A stretch of 64,000 nt of DNA, taken from positions 227,482-291,481 of the forward strand of contig NZ_JAGGPX010000011.1 in NCBI RefSeq assembly GCF_018613575.1, read 5' to 3'. Below are positions 36,992-45,478 of the stretch, piece by piece (position 1 is the first letter of the stretch; each line of letters starts with the position of its first letter). Position numbers and translations under genes: made by a program. The stretch comes from Planococcus sp. ISL-110. Its GTDB lineage: Bacteria; Bacillota; Bacilli; Bacillales_A; Planococcaceae. The notes below the pieces were generated by a model. The model was not told the DNA's origin and searched no databases. It saw only the letters and a list, made by a program, of their open reading frames with translations.

Positions 36992-38560
36992 ATGGAACGC
37001 AATGTGACCAACCGCAAAAGAAATCAATTATTCATCCATTTATACGGATTTGCAAGCATCCTGCATTTTTTGCTCAATCAATGGGTTGATTTAAATTCAG
37101 CAGTTATTTCCCCGCTATTCGGCATCGCTTCCTACCTGGTATTGCTGGTGTTATTTTCCAGCCAAATAACGGAACGTTTGCTTCAAGTCGTGATTCTTTT
37201 TACTATGAACCTGTATATCTTCATTTTAAATTTCGAATCCTTATCTTCTGTGACACTGGTATTTTTTGTCGTACCCATCATTGCTTCTGCCTTATATAAC
37301 GACACAAAACCGATCATCCTGCTGGCCATTGTCACTTCTTTTGAAGCTTTGCTTCTATTAACTGTAGTTGACCGTTTTGCTGATAGGGCACCATTGCAAT
37401 ATAATCAATTATCGATCATCATCTTTTTTGTTACAGTGTTGGCGATCACCCTGCTTCACAGCATTTATTTCAGCCGGTATTGGAAGCAGTTAGAGATAAA
37501 AAACGCTTCCATGGAGAAAGCTCTGCTGTCAAAAGAAGGCTACCTGCAGCTGTTTTTTGAAACAGCCAAAGACGCCATAGCTGTGTTCGACTCGAATAAT
37601 AAAATCATCGCCGTCAATCCGGCTTTCGAAGAACTTTATGGATGGACCGCTAAGGAATGCATCGGAAAAACACTGCCGCTTTATCCACAGGATATGAAAG
37701 AGGCAGCCGAGATGCGGACACGGGAAGTCCAGCAGGGAGAAAGCTATTCTCTCCTTGAAACCGTGGATGTCCGAAAAGATGGCAGCCGCTTTCATGCTCA
37801 GGTTACCTTGTCGCCTATATTCGATCAGTCCCAAAAAGTGATCGCCACTTCTATCATCTCGCGGGACATCAGCTATCAGAAAGAGTCGGAAAAACTGATT
37901 TTGCAATCAGAAAAACTAAAGCTTGCTGGAGAAATTGCCGCAGGTGTCGCACATGAAATCAGAAACCCCATGACCGTTATCTCCGGTTTCGTCCAAATGA
38001 TGCATCACGACCCAAAGCATCATTTCCCAGAATATACGGCTTTAATCCAGTCTGAGATGGAGCGCATCAATTTAATCATCAGCGAATTTCTGGTCTTGGC
38101 CAAACCCCAGGCTGCTGCACTGAAAAAATTCAGTATACAGAATGCACTGGATGATATTCTGCTGCTGTTTGGTCCAGAGCTTAATATGCATGGCATTACG
38201 GTGAACAAAGACTGGCGTGAAGATTTTCAGGTGAACGGAGAAGAACATCACTTGAAACAAGTCTTCATCAATTTATTGAAGAATGCAATTGAATCAATGG
38301 ATGAACCTGGAGAAATTCAGGTACTGCTGAGGGCCGAAAATGATTCCATGTTGTCGATCAGCTTCAATGATTCAGGAAACGGTATTTCTGAAGAAGACCT
38401 GAGTGAAGTTTTCGAACCTTTTTATACGACAAAAGCAACTGGAACAGGATTGGGTCTGCTTATTTCGCAAAAAATCATTCAGGAACATAAAGGTACTCTC
38501 AGCATATCGAGCACACTCGGCGTGGGAACAGCTGCCACCATTCTTTTGCCCGCAGAATAA
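36992..38560 (+). CDS. PAS-domain sensor histidine kinase (orphan, sporulation-kinase-like)
   Basis: 522 residues: 5-6 TM segments up to about residue 165, a PAS domain at about 190-300 (AIAVFDSNNKIIAVNPAFEE), the phospho-acceptor helix with His 321 in GVAHEIRNPM, and an ATPase domain with NAIES (N box), DSGNGI (G1) and GTGLGL (G2). No response regulator is adjacent. Orphan kinases of this build in Bacillales (KinB/KinC-like) usually feed the Spo0F/Spo0A phosphorelay; that role is inferred. GAGGTG precedes the ATG. Confidence 0.87.
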   Translation: MERNVTNRKRNQLFIHLYGFASILHFLLNQWVDLNSAVISPLFGIASYLVLLVLFSSQITERLLQVVILFTMNLYIFILNFESLSSVTLVFFVVPIIASALYNDTKPIILLAIVTSFEALLLLTVVDRFADRAPLQYNQLSIIIFFVTVLAITLLHSIYFSRYWKQLEIKNASMEKALLSKEGYLQLFFETAKDAIAVFDSNNKIIAVNPAFEELYGWTAKECIGKTLPLYPQDMKEAAEMRTREVQQGESYSLLETVDVRKDGSRFHAQVTLSPIFDQSQKVIATSIISRDISYQKESEKLILQSEKLKLAGEIAAGVAHEIRNPMTVISGFVQMMHHDPKHHFPEYTALIQSEMERINLIISEFLVLAKPQAAALKKFSIQNALDDILLLFGPELNMHGITVNKDWREDFQVNGEEHHLKQVFINLLKNAIESMDEPGEIQVLLRAENDSMLSISFNDSGNGISEEDLSEVFEPFYTTKATGTGLGLLISQKIIQEHKGTLSISSTLGVGTAATILLPAE

Positions 38561-38631
38561 CCTTTTCTTCTGAGCAGAAGATTAAGGCATCATGAGAATA
38601 TGATGAGAAATACATGAACCGGCTCTCATAG

Positions 38632-39313
38632 TCAATCGTCCCACTCGACCGACATGGTATCTCCACGGACTGCGTGGATTTGAATGGTTGCCTCTTGTTC
38701 GGTCTGATCGTTTACAATTTCCACCAGGTAGTAGCCACCATCTTCCGTCTGCACAAACTCTGCTTCCTGAACTTCTCCGTCCAACGTATTTTTGGCCACC
38801 CGAACCGCTTCATCACGCGTAATGATTCGAACTGGCTCCGGTTCTTCCACTTGCGGTTCCGCTTCAATCAGTTTCTGGCTGTTTTTTTCACTTCGCCAGT
38901 AGCTGCAGATATGATAAATGTAGAAAGTTGCGTTTCTTCCCGAACATTGACTTCATACTCATTGCGTTCTTCGTTATAGGAAACGCCGCCAATTTCCCAT
39001 TCCGCCTGTTCTAATGCAATTTGCTCTGCCTGCTGTTGTGTGACTTCTTTAGCCGCTTCCGTTTTTTCAATCAACTCTATCGCTTCCACTTGCCCATTCT
39101 GCCGGTTGACGAGAGCCAGATAAAGTCCACCAGGCCGATGAAATTCCACTTCAAAAACATCGCCGGATTCAGTGATCTTCCTCCGTATAGACTGATCACC
39201 GTTTCATTAGCCTGTTCTGCCGCAATTTCCGGGGAAGGCCGCTGAAACAAAAGAAAAACCAATACTGCCACTCCCAATAAGATGCTGACCTAAATGCGCA
39301 GCAATACTGGCAT
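38632..39313 (-). pseudogene. Decayed PepSY-domain protein gene
   Basis: Three fragments in different frames reconstruct one membrane-anchored protein with two PepSY domains. Lesions seen on the minus strand: an in-frame TAG after MPVLLRI near 39290; a one-base frameshift near 39180 between VISLYGG and KITESGDVFEVEF; and a second at the A7 run near 38885, between GEVKK and SQKLIEAEPQ. The rest reads EAEFVQTEDGGYYLVEIV to the end. PepSY proteins inhibit peptidases or act in the envelope. Homopolymer sequencing error could explain one shift but not all three lesions. Confidence 0.8.
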
Positions 39314-39314
39314 G

Positions 39315-39337
39315 AAAAAAGCGACCCGCAGGCCGCT
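39315..39337 (-). terminator. Terminator of the aldehyde dehydrogenase gene
   Basis: AGCGGCC/GGGTCGCT stem (one G-T pair) with loop TGC and a run of T residues on the minus strand, placed across the stop codon region. Confidence 0.82.
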
Positions 39338-40725
39338 TATCTCATTACCGTTTTGATCCATTTCGCTTTATTTTTATAAGGCGGAAAGACCAGGTTTACG
39401 GATAATTTAGTTGATTTTTTCAAGATTGATTTAGCGTGCGTGAAGGTTTCAAAGCTGGCTTTGCCATGATAGGAATTGATTCCTGATGTGCCCACTCCAC
39501 CAAACGGCAAGTAAGAGCTGGCCACATGCGAAACCGTGTCATTGATGCAGCCGCCGCCAAATGGCAATTGGTCCAGGAAGAACCGGATGGCGCGTTCGTT
39601 TTCCGAGAACAGGTAAGCCGATAACGGCTTCGGCAATTTACGGATTTGACGCAGCAATAACGGCAAATCCGTATAGCTGATGACCGGCAAAATCGGTCCA
39701 AAAATTTCATCTTCCATTGAAGGGCTGTCCCAAGTGATGTTATCCAAAATCACAGGTTCAATGTAGCGGTCATTCCGGTCAACTTTTCCTCCATATATAA
39801 TGTGCTTGGACTCTTTTTGCACAATTTCTGCTAAGCGGTCAAAATGTTGATGATTGACGATGCGTCCGTAATCCGGGCTCCTTTGTGCATCTTTGCCGTA
39901 AAATTCCTGTATCGTTTTCGTCAGCTTTTCCAGGAATTCGTCTTTAATCGATTCGTGCACACAAATATAGTCAGGAGCGACACAAGTTTGGCCGGTGTTC
40001 ATCAGTTTTCCCCAGGCAATCCGTTTCGCCGCCAAATCCAGATTTGCTGTTTGGTCAACAATTGCCGGACTTTTCCCGCCAAGTTCCAATGTGATAGGCG
40101 TCAAGCGCTCAGATGCCGCTTTCATGATGACTTTTCCGACATTGACGCTGCCTGTGAAGAAAATATAATCGAACGAAGCATGGATCAAAGCCGTGACTTC
40201 TTCACGCTCGCCCTCGACTACCCGAATATAATAGGAGGGGAATGCCTCTTCGATAATCGTGCGGATAACTTTTGCGACATTCGGGGTTGCTTCAGAAGGC
40301 TTGACTACTGCACAATTCCCTCCAATAATAGCACCGATAAGCGGCTCCATCACCAACTGGAATGGGTAGTTGAAAGGCCCGATAACCAATACAGAGCCAT
40401 ACGGTTCACGGATGACAAAGCTTTTAGATGGCTGAAGATGCATCGGTGTCTTTACTTGCTCAGGCTTCATCCAGTCTTCCAGATTTTTTGCCATGCTGCT
40501 GATGCTGTCGAGCACAAAACCGACTTCTGTTGCATAGGCTTCAAATTCACTTTTGCCCAGGTCTTTCTTTAAAGCATCGATCACTTCTGTTTTATGGGAT
40601 TGAATCACACTTTTTAATCGGTATAATTGTTCAATCCTAAAAGCGGCTGGCTTCGTATCACCTGTATAAAAATAAGTGCGCTGTTCTTCTATCATGTGTT
40701 CTACATCGTTTGCTGTAAAATTCAC
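39337..40725 (-). CDS. Aldehyde dehydrogenase (class 3-like, YwdH type)
   Basis: 462 residues, the short length of class-3 fatty-aldehyde dehydrogenases. The general base is Glu in LELGGKSP and the nucleophile Cys in NTGQTCVAPDY; the NAD(P) fold includes FFTGSVNVGK. It oxidises aliphatic aldehydes to acids. Its C-terminal hydrophobic/basic tail (LSVNLVFPPYKNKAKWI) may touch the membrane. GTG 40725 is the start, with AGGAGG 7 bases upstream. Confidence 0.9.
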   Translation of the reverse strand: MNFTANDVEHMIEEQRTYFYTGDTKPAAFRIEQLYRLKSVIQSHKTEVIDALKKDLGKSEFEAYATEVGFVLDSISSMAKNLEDWMKPEQVKTPMHLQPSKSFVIREPYGSVLVIGPFNYPFQLVMEPLIGAIIGGNCAVVKPSEATPNVAKVIRTIIEEAFPSYYIRVVEGEREEVTALIHASFDYIFFTGSVNVGKVIMKAASERLTPITLELGGKSPAIVDQTANLDLAAKRIAWGKLMNTGQTCVAPDYICVHESIKDEFLEKLTKTIQEFYGKDAQRSPDYGRIVNHQHFDRLAEIVQKESKHIIYGGKVDRNDRYIEPVILDNITWDSPSMEDEIFGPILPVISYTDLPLLLRQIRKLPKPLSAYLFSENERAIRFFLDQLPFGGGCINDTVSHVASSYLPFGGVGTSGINSYHGKASFETFTHAKSILKKSTKLSVNLVFPPYKNKAKWIKTVMR

Positions 40726-40789
40726 TTTCCAACCTCCTCTGAGTTTCTATATTATACCAACTAAGATACTGGATTCAAAAAATGAACAC

Positions 40790-41713
40790 TTATTCAGCCA
40801 ATAAATAATCGATATATCGCTGGATGACCAGACCTTCTTCAAAATTGACCAAAAGAGTCGAATGATTGTTCATTTCCTCAAAAAGCGACGGGACATCTTC
40901 AAACTCGTTGATCAACTGGCGGTCTTCACTTTTCATCGATTCGTATAGATCCGACCAATTTTCCAGCGTCAAAACCCCTTGTTCGCCGTATACCTTAAAC
41001 TGCAGCAATTCCTTTTGGCCGATGCCGCTGATGCCTGTCACTAGGAACGGAATCTTGTCGCGGGTGAGTCCATGGGCAATTACCCCAGTTTCGCACTTAT
41101 CCGCCTGTTCCGGATAAGTGATGTGATGGGAAGTAAACGACAATTCACCGAAAAGTCGGCTCATCAATTGGAAGTAATGCGGAAATACTTCGCGAACAAA
41201 GCCGCCCTGGCTTCTTGAACCGATCCATGGATTCTGTTGCCACAATCTTGGCCAATCCGGGAAAAAGGTCTGAAGCTCAATCCTGACCACTTTTCCAATA
41301 TGTCCGTTCTTGATGCGCTTGGCCATTTCGCGGACTGCCGGTTTATACATTAAGGGAAAATGCATAGCGGTCTGCACATGATTGCCTTCGATGGACTTCA
41401 CCATAGTTTCGCCATCTTCCACATTATGTGCCAATGGTTTTTCGCACAGGATATTGATTCCGGCACTTGCCGCAAGTTCGGCGATTTCCGCATGAAAAGC
41501 GGGCGGCGTCGCTATGTAAACCCAATTGATATCCGAATACAGCACTTCCTCCACTGATTTTGCCATTGGAATTCCGTAAGCTTCGCTGATTTCTGTAAGG
41601 CGTTCTGACTGTTGGTCGTAGACTATTTTTATTTCCACATGGCTTTCCTGCTGAATTTGTTTAATGATCCGTTCCCCAACAATTCCTGCTCCAATGATGC
41701 CAATTGAAATCAT
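40790..41713 (-). CDS. Gfo/Idh/MocA-family oxidoreductase
   Basis: 307 residues: N-terminal Rossmann motif GIIGAGIVGERI, the family hallmark CEKPLA at about 89-94, and the substrate-side HFPLMYKPAVREM helix. Such enzymes oxidise or reduce sugars and inositols with NAD(P). The substrate is not evident, and no sugar transporter or kinase genes are adjacent. AAAAGGGGGAG precedes the ATG. It shares direction with the aldehyde dehydrogenase but is separated from it by 64 bases. Confidence 0.85.
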   Translation of the reverse strand: MISIGIIGAGIVGERIIKQIQQESHVEIKIVYDQQSERLTEISEAYGIPMAKSVEEVLYSDINWVYIATPPAFHAEIAELAASAGINILCEKPLAHNVEDGETMVKSIEGNHVQTAMHFPLMYKPAVREMAKRIKNGHIGKVVRIELQTFFPDWPRLWQQNPWIGSRSQGGFVREVFPHYFQLMSRLFGELSFTSHHITYPEQADKCETGVIAHGLTRDKIPFLVTGISGIGQKELLQFKVYGEQGVLTLENWSDLYESMKSEDRQLINEFEDVPSLFEEMNNHSTLLVNFEEGLVIQRYIDYLLAE

Positions 41714-41830
41714 AAAGAATCTCCCCCTTTTAAGCCTTTCCGGCTTTTTTTCACTGTTTGTTTATTAGTGTAACCTGTAAGGGGATAGAATAGTCAAACA
41801 ATACCATTCCCATTCCGCGGAGGGAATAAG

Positions 41831-41955
41831 ATGACTAAGCAACTAAATTTGGTTGGAACCTATTTTCTAGAGGAGAACCGGAAGTTGGGGTCAATAAAGA
41901 AAAGCTGGAAAGCTTTACGGAAGAATCCACCTTGTATTTTGATGAAGCTGCATAA
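41831..41955 (+). pseudogene. Small gene with a probable frameshift
   Basis: GGAGGG lies 6 bases before ATG 41831, and the first 12 codons (MTKQLNLVGTYF) look coding, but after that the better coding frame is +1: RGEPEVGVNKEKLESFTEES and on to DEAA and TAA at 41953-41955. A hairpin terminator follows at 42014. In the ATG frame the ORF would run to 42061 through the terminator, which argues that the frame shifted. Product about 42 residues, family unknown. Confidence 0.4.
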
Positions 41956-42013
41956 CAAACGGAGTCAGCCCTTAATTGCTGAAACTTGCCTACGCCTGTT
42001 GCTCAAACACATA

Positions 42014-42056
42014 AAACCGCCTTTTACAATTTCCAGGATTGAAAGAGGCGGTTTGT
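42014..42056 (+). terminator. Hairpin after the small broken gene
   Basis: AAACCGCCTTT and AAAGAGGCGGTTT pair with a bulge around a 15-base loop; the T tract is short (TTTGTT). Confidence 0.55.
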
Positions 42057-42168
42057 TATGAAAAATTTCAGGGATGCCGCTCCTGAACAAGCTTCACAAA
42101 CCACTGACCGATTGCCAGGAAGCCCATTTATTCATATAATTAATGAAGAAACGAAAGTAGGGATCTTT

Positions 42169-42900
42169 ATGAAACTGAAACTTATGTTATTGATATTATT
42201 CTTTCTTTCAGGCTGCGGTATGCTGGAATCGACTGACACGTCCGGTACGACCGATCACATTGACGTGGAAGTGACGCAGGTCATTGACGGCGATACCATT
42301 AAAATCATCTACGAAGGCGAAGAAGTGACCGTGCGATACCTATTGATGGACACGCCTGAAACCAATCACCCGCGCCTGGGCGAACAGCCTCTAGGCAAGG
42401 AAGCCACTGAAGCGAACAAACGGCTGATTGAATCGGGCGATGTGTCGATCGAGTTTGATGTCGGCGACCGCTTTGACGATTATGACCGGTTGCTGGCTTA
42501 TATTTATGTCGATGGCGAAAGTGTCCAAGAACAGCTGCTGGAGTCGGGCCTTGCCAGAGTCGCCTATGTCTTCCCACCAAACACCCGCTACCTCGATGAC
42601 TTTGAGCAAGCAGAACAAATTGCCAAAGACAATGAAGCAGGTATTTGGCAATACGAAAACTATTCAACTGACCGAGGCTTCAATTCGGACGTTTATGAAC
42701 AAGAGACTTCCGGAAATGCCAGCTCTTCCACCGTAGAACAAACTAGCGGCGACTGTGACATCAAAGGCAACATTAACCGCAGCGGCAATAAAATCTACCA
42801 CTTGCCAAGCAATTCTTCCTACGAACAAACTAATCCCGAAGAATGGTTCTGTTCGGAACAGGAAGCAAAAGATGCCGGCTTTAGAGGCGTTGGCCAATAG
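42169..42900 (+). CDS. Secreted thermonuclease-family lipoprotein
   Basis: 243 residues. A signal peptide with lipobox FLSGC anchors it outside the cell. The staphylococcal-nuclease domain covers about residues 30-170: DGDTIKIIYEGEEVTVRYL, MDTPETNHP and DRFDDYDRLLAYIYV hold the Ca-binding and catalytic Asp/Arg/Glu set. A C-terminal domain ending NPEEWFCSEQEAKDAGF is the Cys-containing tail seen in other Bacillales exported nucleases. It should degrade DNA/RNA at the surface, for nutrition or uptake. ATG 42169 is chosen for the signal peptide; the longer frame is unlikely. Confidence 0.88.
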   Translation: MKLKLMLLILFFLSGCGMLESTDTSGTTDHIDVEVTQVIDGDTIKIIYEGEEVTVRYLLMDTPETNHPRLGEQPLGKEATEANKRLIESGDVSIEFDVGDRFDDYDRLLAYIYVDGESVQEQLLESGLARVAYVFPPNTRYLDDFEQAEQIAKDNEAGIWQYENYSTDRGFNSDVYEQETSGNASSSTVEQTSGDCDIKGNINRSGNKIYHLPSNSSYEQTNPEEWFCSEQEAKDAGFRGVGQ

Positions 42901-42999
42901 AACACGAGGTGTCGATAAAGCTATCTCAAGCTCGGCATCGCCGCGTGAAGACAAGCGAATGACTAAAAATCCAGACATTTTTTTCTTTCTTGATAACTA

Positions 43000-43027
43000 T
43001 TGACTTTTTCCCAGGACAAGCTATACT
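43000..43027 (+). promoter_or_regulatory. Promoter of the tRNA-Val gene
   Basis: TTGACT (43000-43005), 16 bases, TATACT (43022-43027). The expected start is about 15 bases before the mature tRNA. Confidence 0.75.
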
Positions 43028-43048
43028 TATATTTGTCCTGGAAATTGA

Positions 43049-43121
43049 GATTCCTTAGCTCAGCTGGGAGAGCGCTACCTTGACAGGGTAGAGGTCGCTG
43101 GTTCGAGCCCAGTAGGAATCA
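43049..43121 (+). tRNA. tRNA-Val (anticodon GAC)
   Basis: A 73-base cloverleaf: acceptor GATTCCT/AGGAATC with discriminator A, D-stem GCTC/GAGC, anticodon stem CTACC/GGTAG around loop TTGACAG (anticodon GAC), and T-arm GCTGG-TTCGAGC-CCAGT. CCA is not encoded, so it must be added. It reads GUC/GUU valine codons. A terminator follows; it is a single-gene unit. Confidence 0.95.
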
Positions 43122-43137
43122 TAAGTGTTAATGTGAT

Positions 43138-43173
43138 AAAACCGCGTAGCCTTATTGGCTGCGCGGTTTTTTT
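43138..43173 (+). terminator. Terminator of tRNA-Val
   Basis: AAACCGCGTAGCC/GGCTGCGCGGTTT stem, 5-base loop, then a T run. Confidence 0.92.
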
Positions 43174-43231
43174 GTGGCCTATGTTTTAGCAATCTGCGGA
43201 CAGCCAGCTGGAAAAAACGGCGAACGCGACA

Positions 43232-43342
43232 TTATATTAAAAACAATAATGTTATAATCAGCAAAATAATACCATAAAAATAGAATCCATCTTGAACACT
43301 TACCTTTTCTTCACCAAAGAAATACAAATTTAACTGCTTCAT
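43232..43342 (-). CDS. Possible 36-residue membrane peptide
   Basis: A short ORF downstream of yolD with ATG 43342 behind AAGGGATGATGGG, encoding MKQLNLYFFGEEKVSV and a single hydrophobic segment ending GIILLIITLLFLI. Such one-TM micropeptides are common in Bacillales but often unannotated. Its position suggests it could be the last gene of the SOS unit. No family known. Confidence 0.4.
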   Translation of the reverse strand: MKQLNLYFFGEEKVSVQDGFYFYGIILLIITLLFLI

Positions 43343-43388
43343 CCCATCATCCCTTTTTTAAATTTCTCCAATAAGTTACTCTCTGTTT

Positions 43389-43751
43389 TCAATCAACCAT
43401 CTCAATCGAAACCACTTTATCCATCGGCACCCTATGCTTTTCATCTGACTTCTCATAGATCAACATACGGCTTCTTGCATCAATGCCTTCAATCGTTCCC
43501 CTGTGTTTATGAATTATCCCGTCCTCCCAGCTGTGGATAAGGACTTCGCATTGGCGTTTCAATGCAATGTCCATCTCCTCTTGGAGTAGCTGCAGGTCGA
43601 ATTCATTCAGATCGGGTTTTGGCACCCGCTCGTCTTGCTCGTACCATTCCCGGATCATCTCAACGTGTTCCGGCAGCATTAAGGCTGTCCACTTGATCCT
43701 TCCGCGGTCTTTGATATCGCCTACGGTCTTTAAGTATTTATTGCGTTTCAT
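43389..43751 (-). CDS. YolD-like protein
   Basis: 120 residues with the YolD core: KDRGRIKWTALMLPEHVEMI and the C-terminal IDARSRMLIYEKSDEKHRVP strand region. YolD-family proteins are regularly encoded next to UvrX-type Y-family polymerases; the gap here is 12 bases. A regulatory or accessory role in SOS mutagenesis has been proposed from that pairing; function is not established. Confidence 0.88.
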   Translation of the reverse strand: MKRNKYLKTVGDIKDRGRIKWTALMLPEHVEMIREWYEQDERVPKPDLNEFDLQLLQEEMDIALKRQCEVLIHSWEDGIIHKHRGTIEGIDARSRMLIYEKSDEKHRVPMDKVVSIEMVD

Positions 43752-43763
43752 TGGACCATCCCC

Positions 43764-45032
43764 TTATTCTTTATTGTGTCCGCCGATCAACTTGGTCCGT
43801 GCTATGGCGGTGCCTGCCCCTGTACCCGATATGCCTCGGTAGATTGCCGAATAGCCATACCGTTTCCGGATCGTGTCCATCGCTTCTCCCAGGCTTCTGT
43901 TTTCGAACTTCCTTTCATCAAAGAGGCTCAACTGCATCGACGATTCTTCTTCCAGATTGCTGATGGCCAGCGAAATCTGCCGAACCGGTTTGTGTTGAAA
44001 ATGCTCCTGGAAAATCCCCAGGCAGACACGATAAATCTTCAGTGTGTCATTTGTCGCTTCATCAATGGATCGAGAGCGGGAAAATCCGCCACCGAAAGCC
44101 GTCTTGCTGTAGACGACACTCAAGTGGATGGTCCTCCCTGCACGACGGGCTTGTCGTGTCCGCATCGCAACATCTTCGCACATTTCCAAAATAATGGTCA
44201 TGATGTCTTTTTCTTCTATGTAATCCCGATACAAAATCTGTCCTTTTCCGTAACTGATCTGCCCCTCGATCAAGGGTGATCCCATATCGGACAGGTCGAT
44301 GCCATTGGCATGCTGGTGTAGCTGATTGCCTAAAATGCCAAATTGGTCTTCCAGCAGGGAGATGTCTGCGCAAGCTAAGTCGCCGACAGAATAGATGCCC
44401 ATACTGTTCAAAGTCTTTTCTGTCCGGTATCCGATGCCCCACATTCTGCGGAGAGGTGTGACAGGCCATAACTTTGTCGGTACATCAGCGTAAGTCCAAT
44501 TGGCAAACCCTGTTTCTTTCGCTTCCAGATCGAGAGCCAGCTTCGCCATCAGCATATTCGGCCCACCCCCTACTGATGAAGGCAGTTTAAAACAGTCCAG
44601 CAGCTCCTGCTGGATGCGGCGCATGGTGAATGCCGGCGGGCCCCATAGTTTTTCGGTACCTGTCAGCTCGATAAAACTTTCATCCACACTGTAAATATGG
44701 ATTGATTCCTTCGGCACGTAGTTTCCCAACAACTCCGTAATCGCCATGGATTTTTGCAAATACAGCTTCATTTTCGGCTCTATCAGCAAAATGTCCTGAT
44801 GGTCTGGAATTTCAAAAAGCCGCGTGCCGGTCTTCACGCCAAACCGTTCCTTCATCATCGGCGACGCAGCTAAAACCACACTTCCTTTTCGTTCCTGATT
44901 CCCGACAACCGCAAGACAGGTTTCCAGTGGATCCAAGCCCAGTTCAACTGCAGAAACGCTGGCGTAAAAGCCGCGCATATCGATGCAAAATATATAAGGT
45001 TCTGGCAATTTAAGAATTTCCATAATTACCAC
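43764..45032 (-). CDS. uvrX: Y-family DNA polymerase (UvrX/PolY2 type)
   Basis: 422 residues. The catalytic aspartates are in FCIDMRGFYASVSAVE and the SVDESFIELT motif; helix-hairpin-helix RRMWGIGYRTEKTLN follows. It performs error-prone translesion synthesis. A LexA box lies 13 bp upstream of the start, so it should be SOS-induced. GGAGGGG is at the appropriate distance from the start (first codons MVIMEILK). Operon with yolD. Equivalent to B. subtilis YqjW/UvrX by family. Confidence 0.9.
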   Translation of the reverse strand: MVIMEILKLPEPYIFCIDMRGFYASVSAVELGLDPLETCLAVVGNQERKGSVVLAASPMMKERFGVKTGTRLFEIPDHQDILLIEPKMKLYLQKSMAITELLGNYVPKESIHIYSVDESFIELTGTEKLWGPPAFTMRRIQQELLDCFKLPSSVGGGPNMLMAKLALDLEAKETGFANWTYADVPTKLWPVTPLRRMWGIGYRTEKTLNSMGIYSVGDLACADISLLEDQFGILGNQLHQHANGIDLSDMGSPLIEGQISYGKGQILYRDYIEEKDIMTIILEMCEDVAMRTRQARRAGRTIHLSVVYSKTAFGGGFSRSRSIDEATNDTLKIYRVCLGIFQEHFQHKPVRQISLAISNLEEESSMQLSLFDERKFENRSLGEAMDTIRKRYGYSAIYRGISGTGAGTAIARTKLIGGHNKE

Positions 45033-45044
45033 CCCTCCAATGGG

Positions 45045-45056
45045 AACGTTTGTTCT
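45045..45056. promoter_or_regulatory. LexA (SOS) box upstream of uvrX
   Basis: GAACAAACGTTC (minus strand) fits the Bacillus LexA consensus GAAC-N4-GTTC exactly. It overlaps the expected transcription start of uvrX-yolD. Confidence 0.88.
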
Positions 45057-45238
45057 TATTCTATACTATGAATACCGTGACGGCAATCCTTTTGAGAAAA
45101 TAAAAACGACCTGTCGTTCAGTGGCCTGAATTCGGACAGAGAGGGTTTTTCAAAGAGAATCTTTTTTAAAAGCATCAAATCAGAAAGGTTGTCCAAAAAG
45201 CATTAAAGAACTGCATATTCGTCAAATTTTCTAACAAC

Positions 45239-45267
45239 TTTACATTTGGTGCCAGATATTATAAGAT
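45239..45267 (+). promoter_or_regulatory. Candidate promoter of an orphan transcript
   Basis: TTTACA (45239-45244) followed by TATAAG after 15 bases or TAAGAT after 17. No downstream gene on this strand; a strong terminator lies 115-140 bases on. Confidence 0.4.
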
Positions 45268-45272
45268 ACACA

Positions 45273-45408
45273 AGTAAGAGATTTGACATCCATCGTTCTT
45301 ATCAGATTTCAGAAATCAGTAGGAACTATTGGGTGCCAAACCCACTGCAAGCTTTAGGAACAAAGTTTGCTTTGAAAAAGTCATCACCTTCGGGTGGTGG
45401 CTTTTTTC
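45273..45408 (+). ncRNA. Candidate orphan small RNA
   Basis: An about 135-base transcript is bounded by the promoter at 45239 and the terminator at 45380. It has no ORF of note, a hairpin GATTTC/GAAATC (45305-45317), and a second TGGGT/ACCCA (45330-45344). It matches no RNA class I recognise. The region between uvrX and the TRAP genes otherwise has no gene. Evidence is structural only. Confidence 0.35.
45380..45407 (+). terminator. Strong terminator with no gene upstream on its strand
   Basis: GTCATCACC/GGTGGTGGC (one G-T pair) closed by a TTCG tetraloop, then six T residues. A shorter T run on the other strand allows weak function there too. Confidence 0.8.
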
Positions 45409-45438
45409 GTTATTCCTAATAAAAGTGACAGAACAATA

Positions 45439-45470
45439 AAAACCGTCCGGGCATCAGCCCGGACGGTTTT
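45439..45470. terminator. Terminator of the TRAP operon
   Basis: AAAACCGTCCGGGC/GCCCGGACGGTTTT, perfect 14-bp stem with a 4-base loop, usable on both strands, 9 bases past the TRAP permease stop. Confidence 0.93.
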
Positions 45471-45478
45471 AGATTTTA

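Noticed and set aside
38632-38850. Separate 72-residue protein gene
   Set aside because: It is the last third of the broken PepSY gene; no independent start site is present and the sequence continues from the frame upstream.
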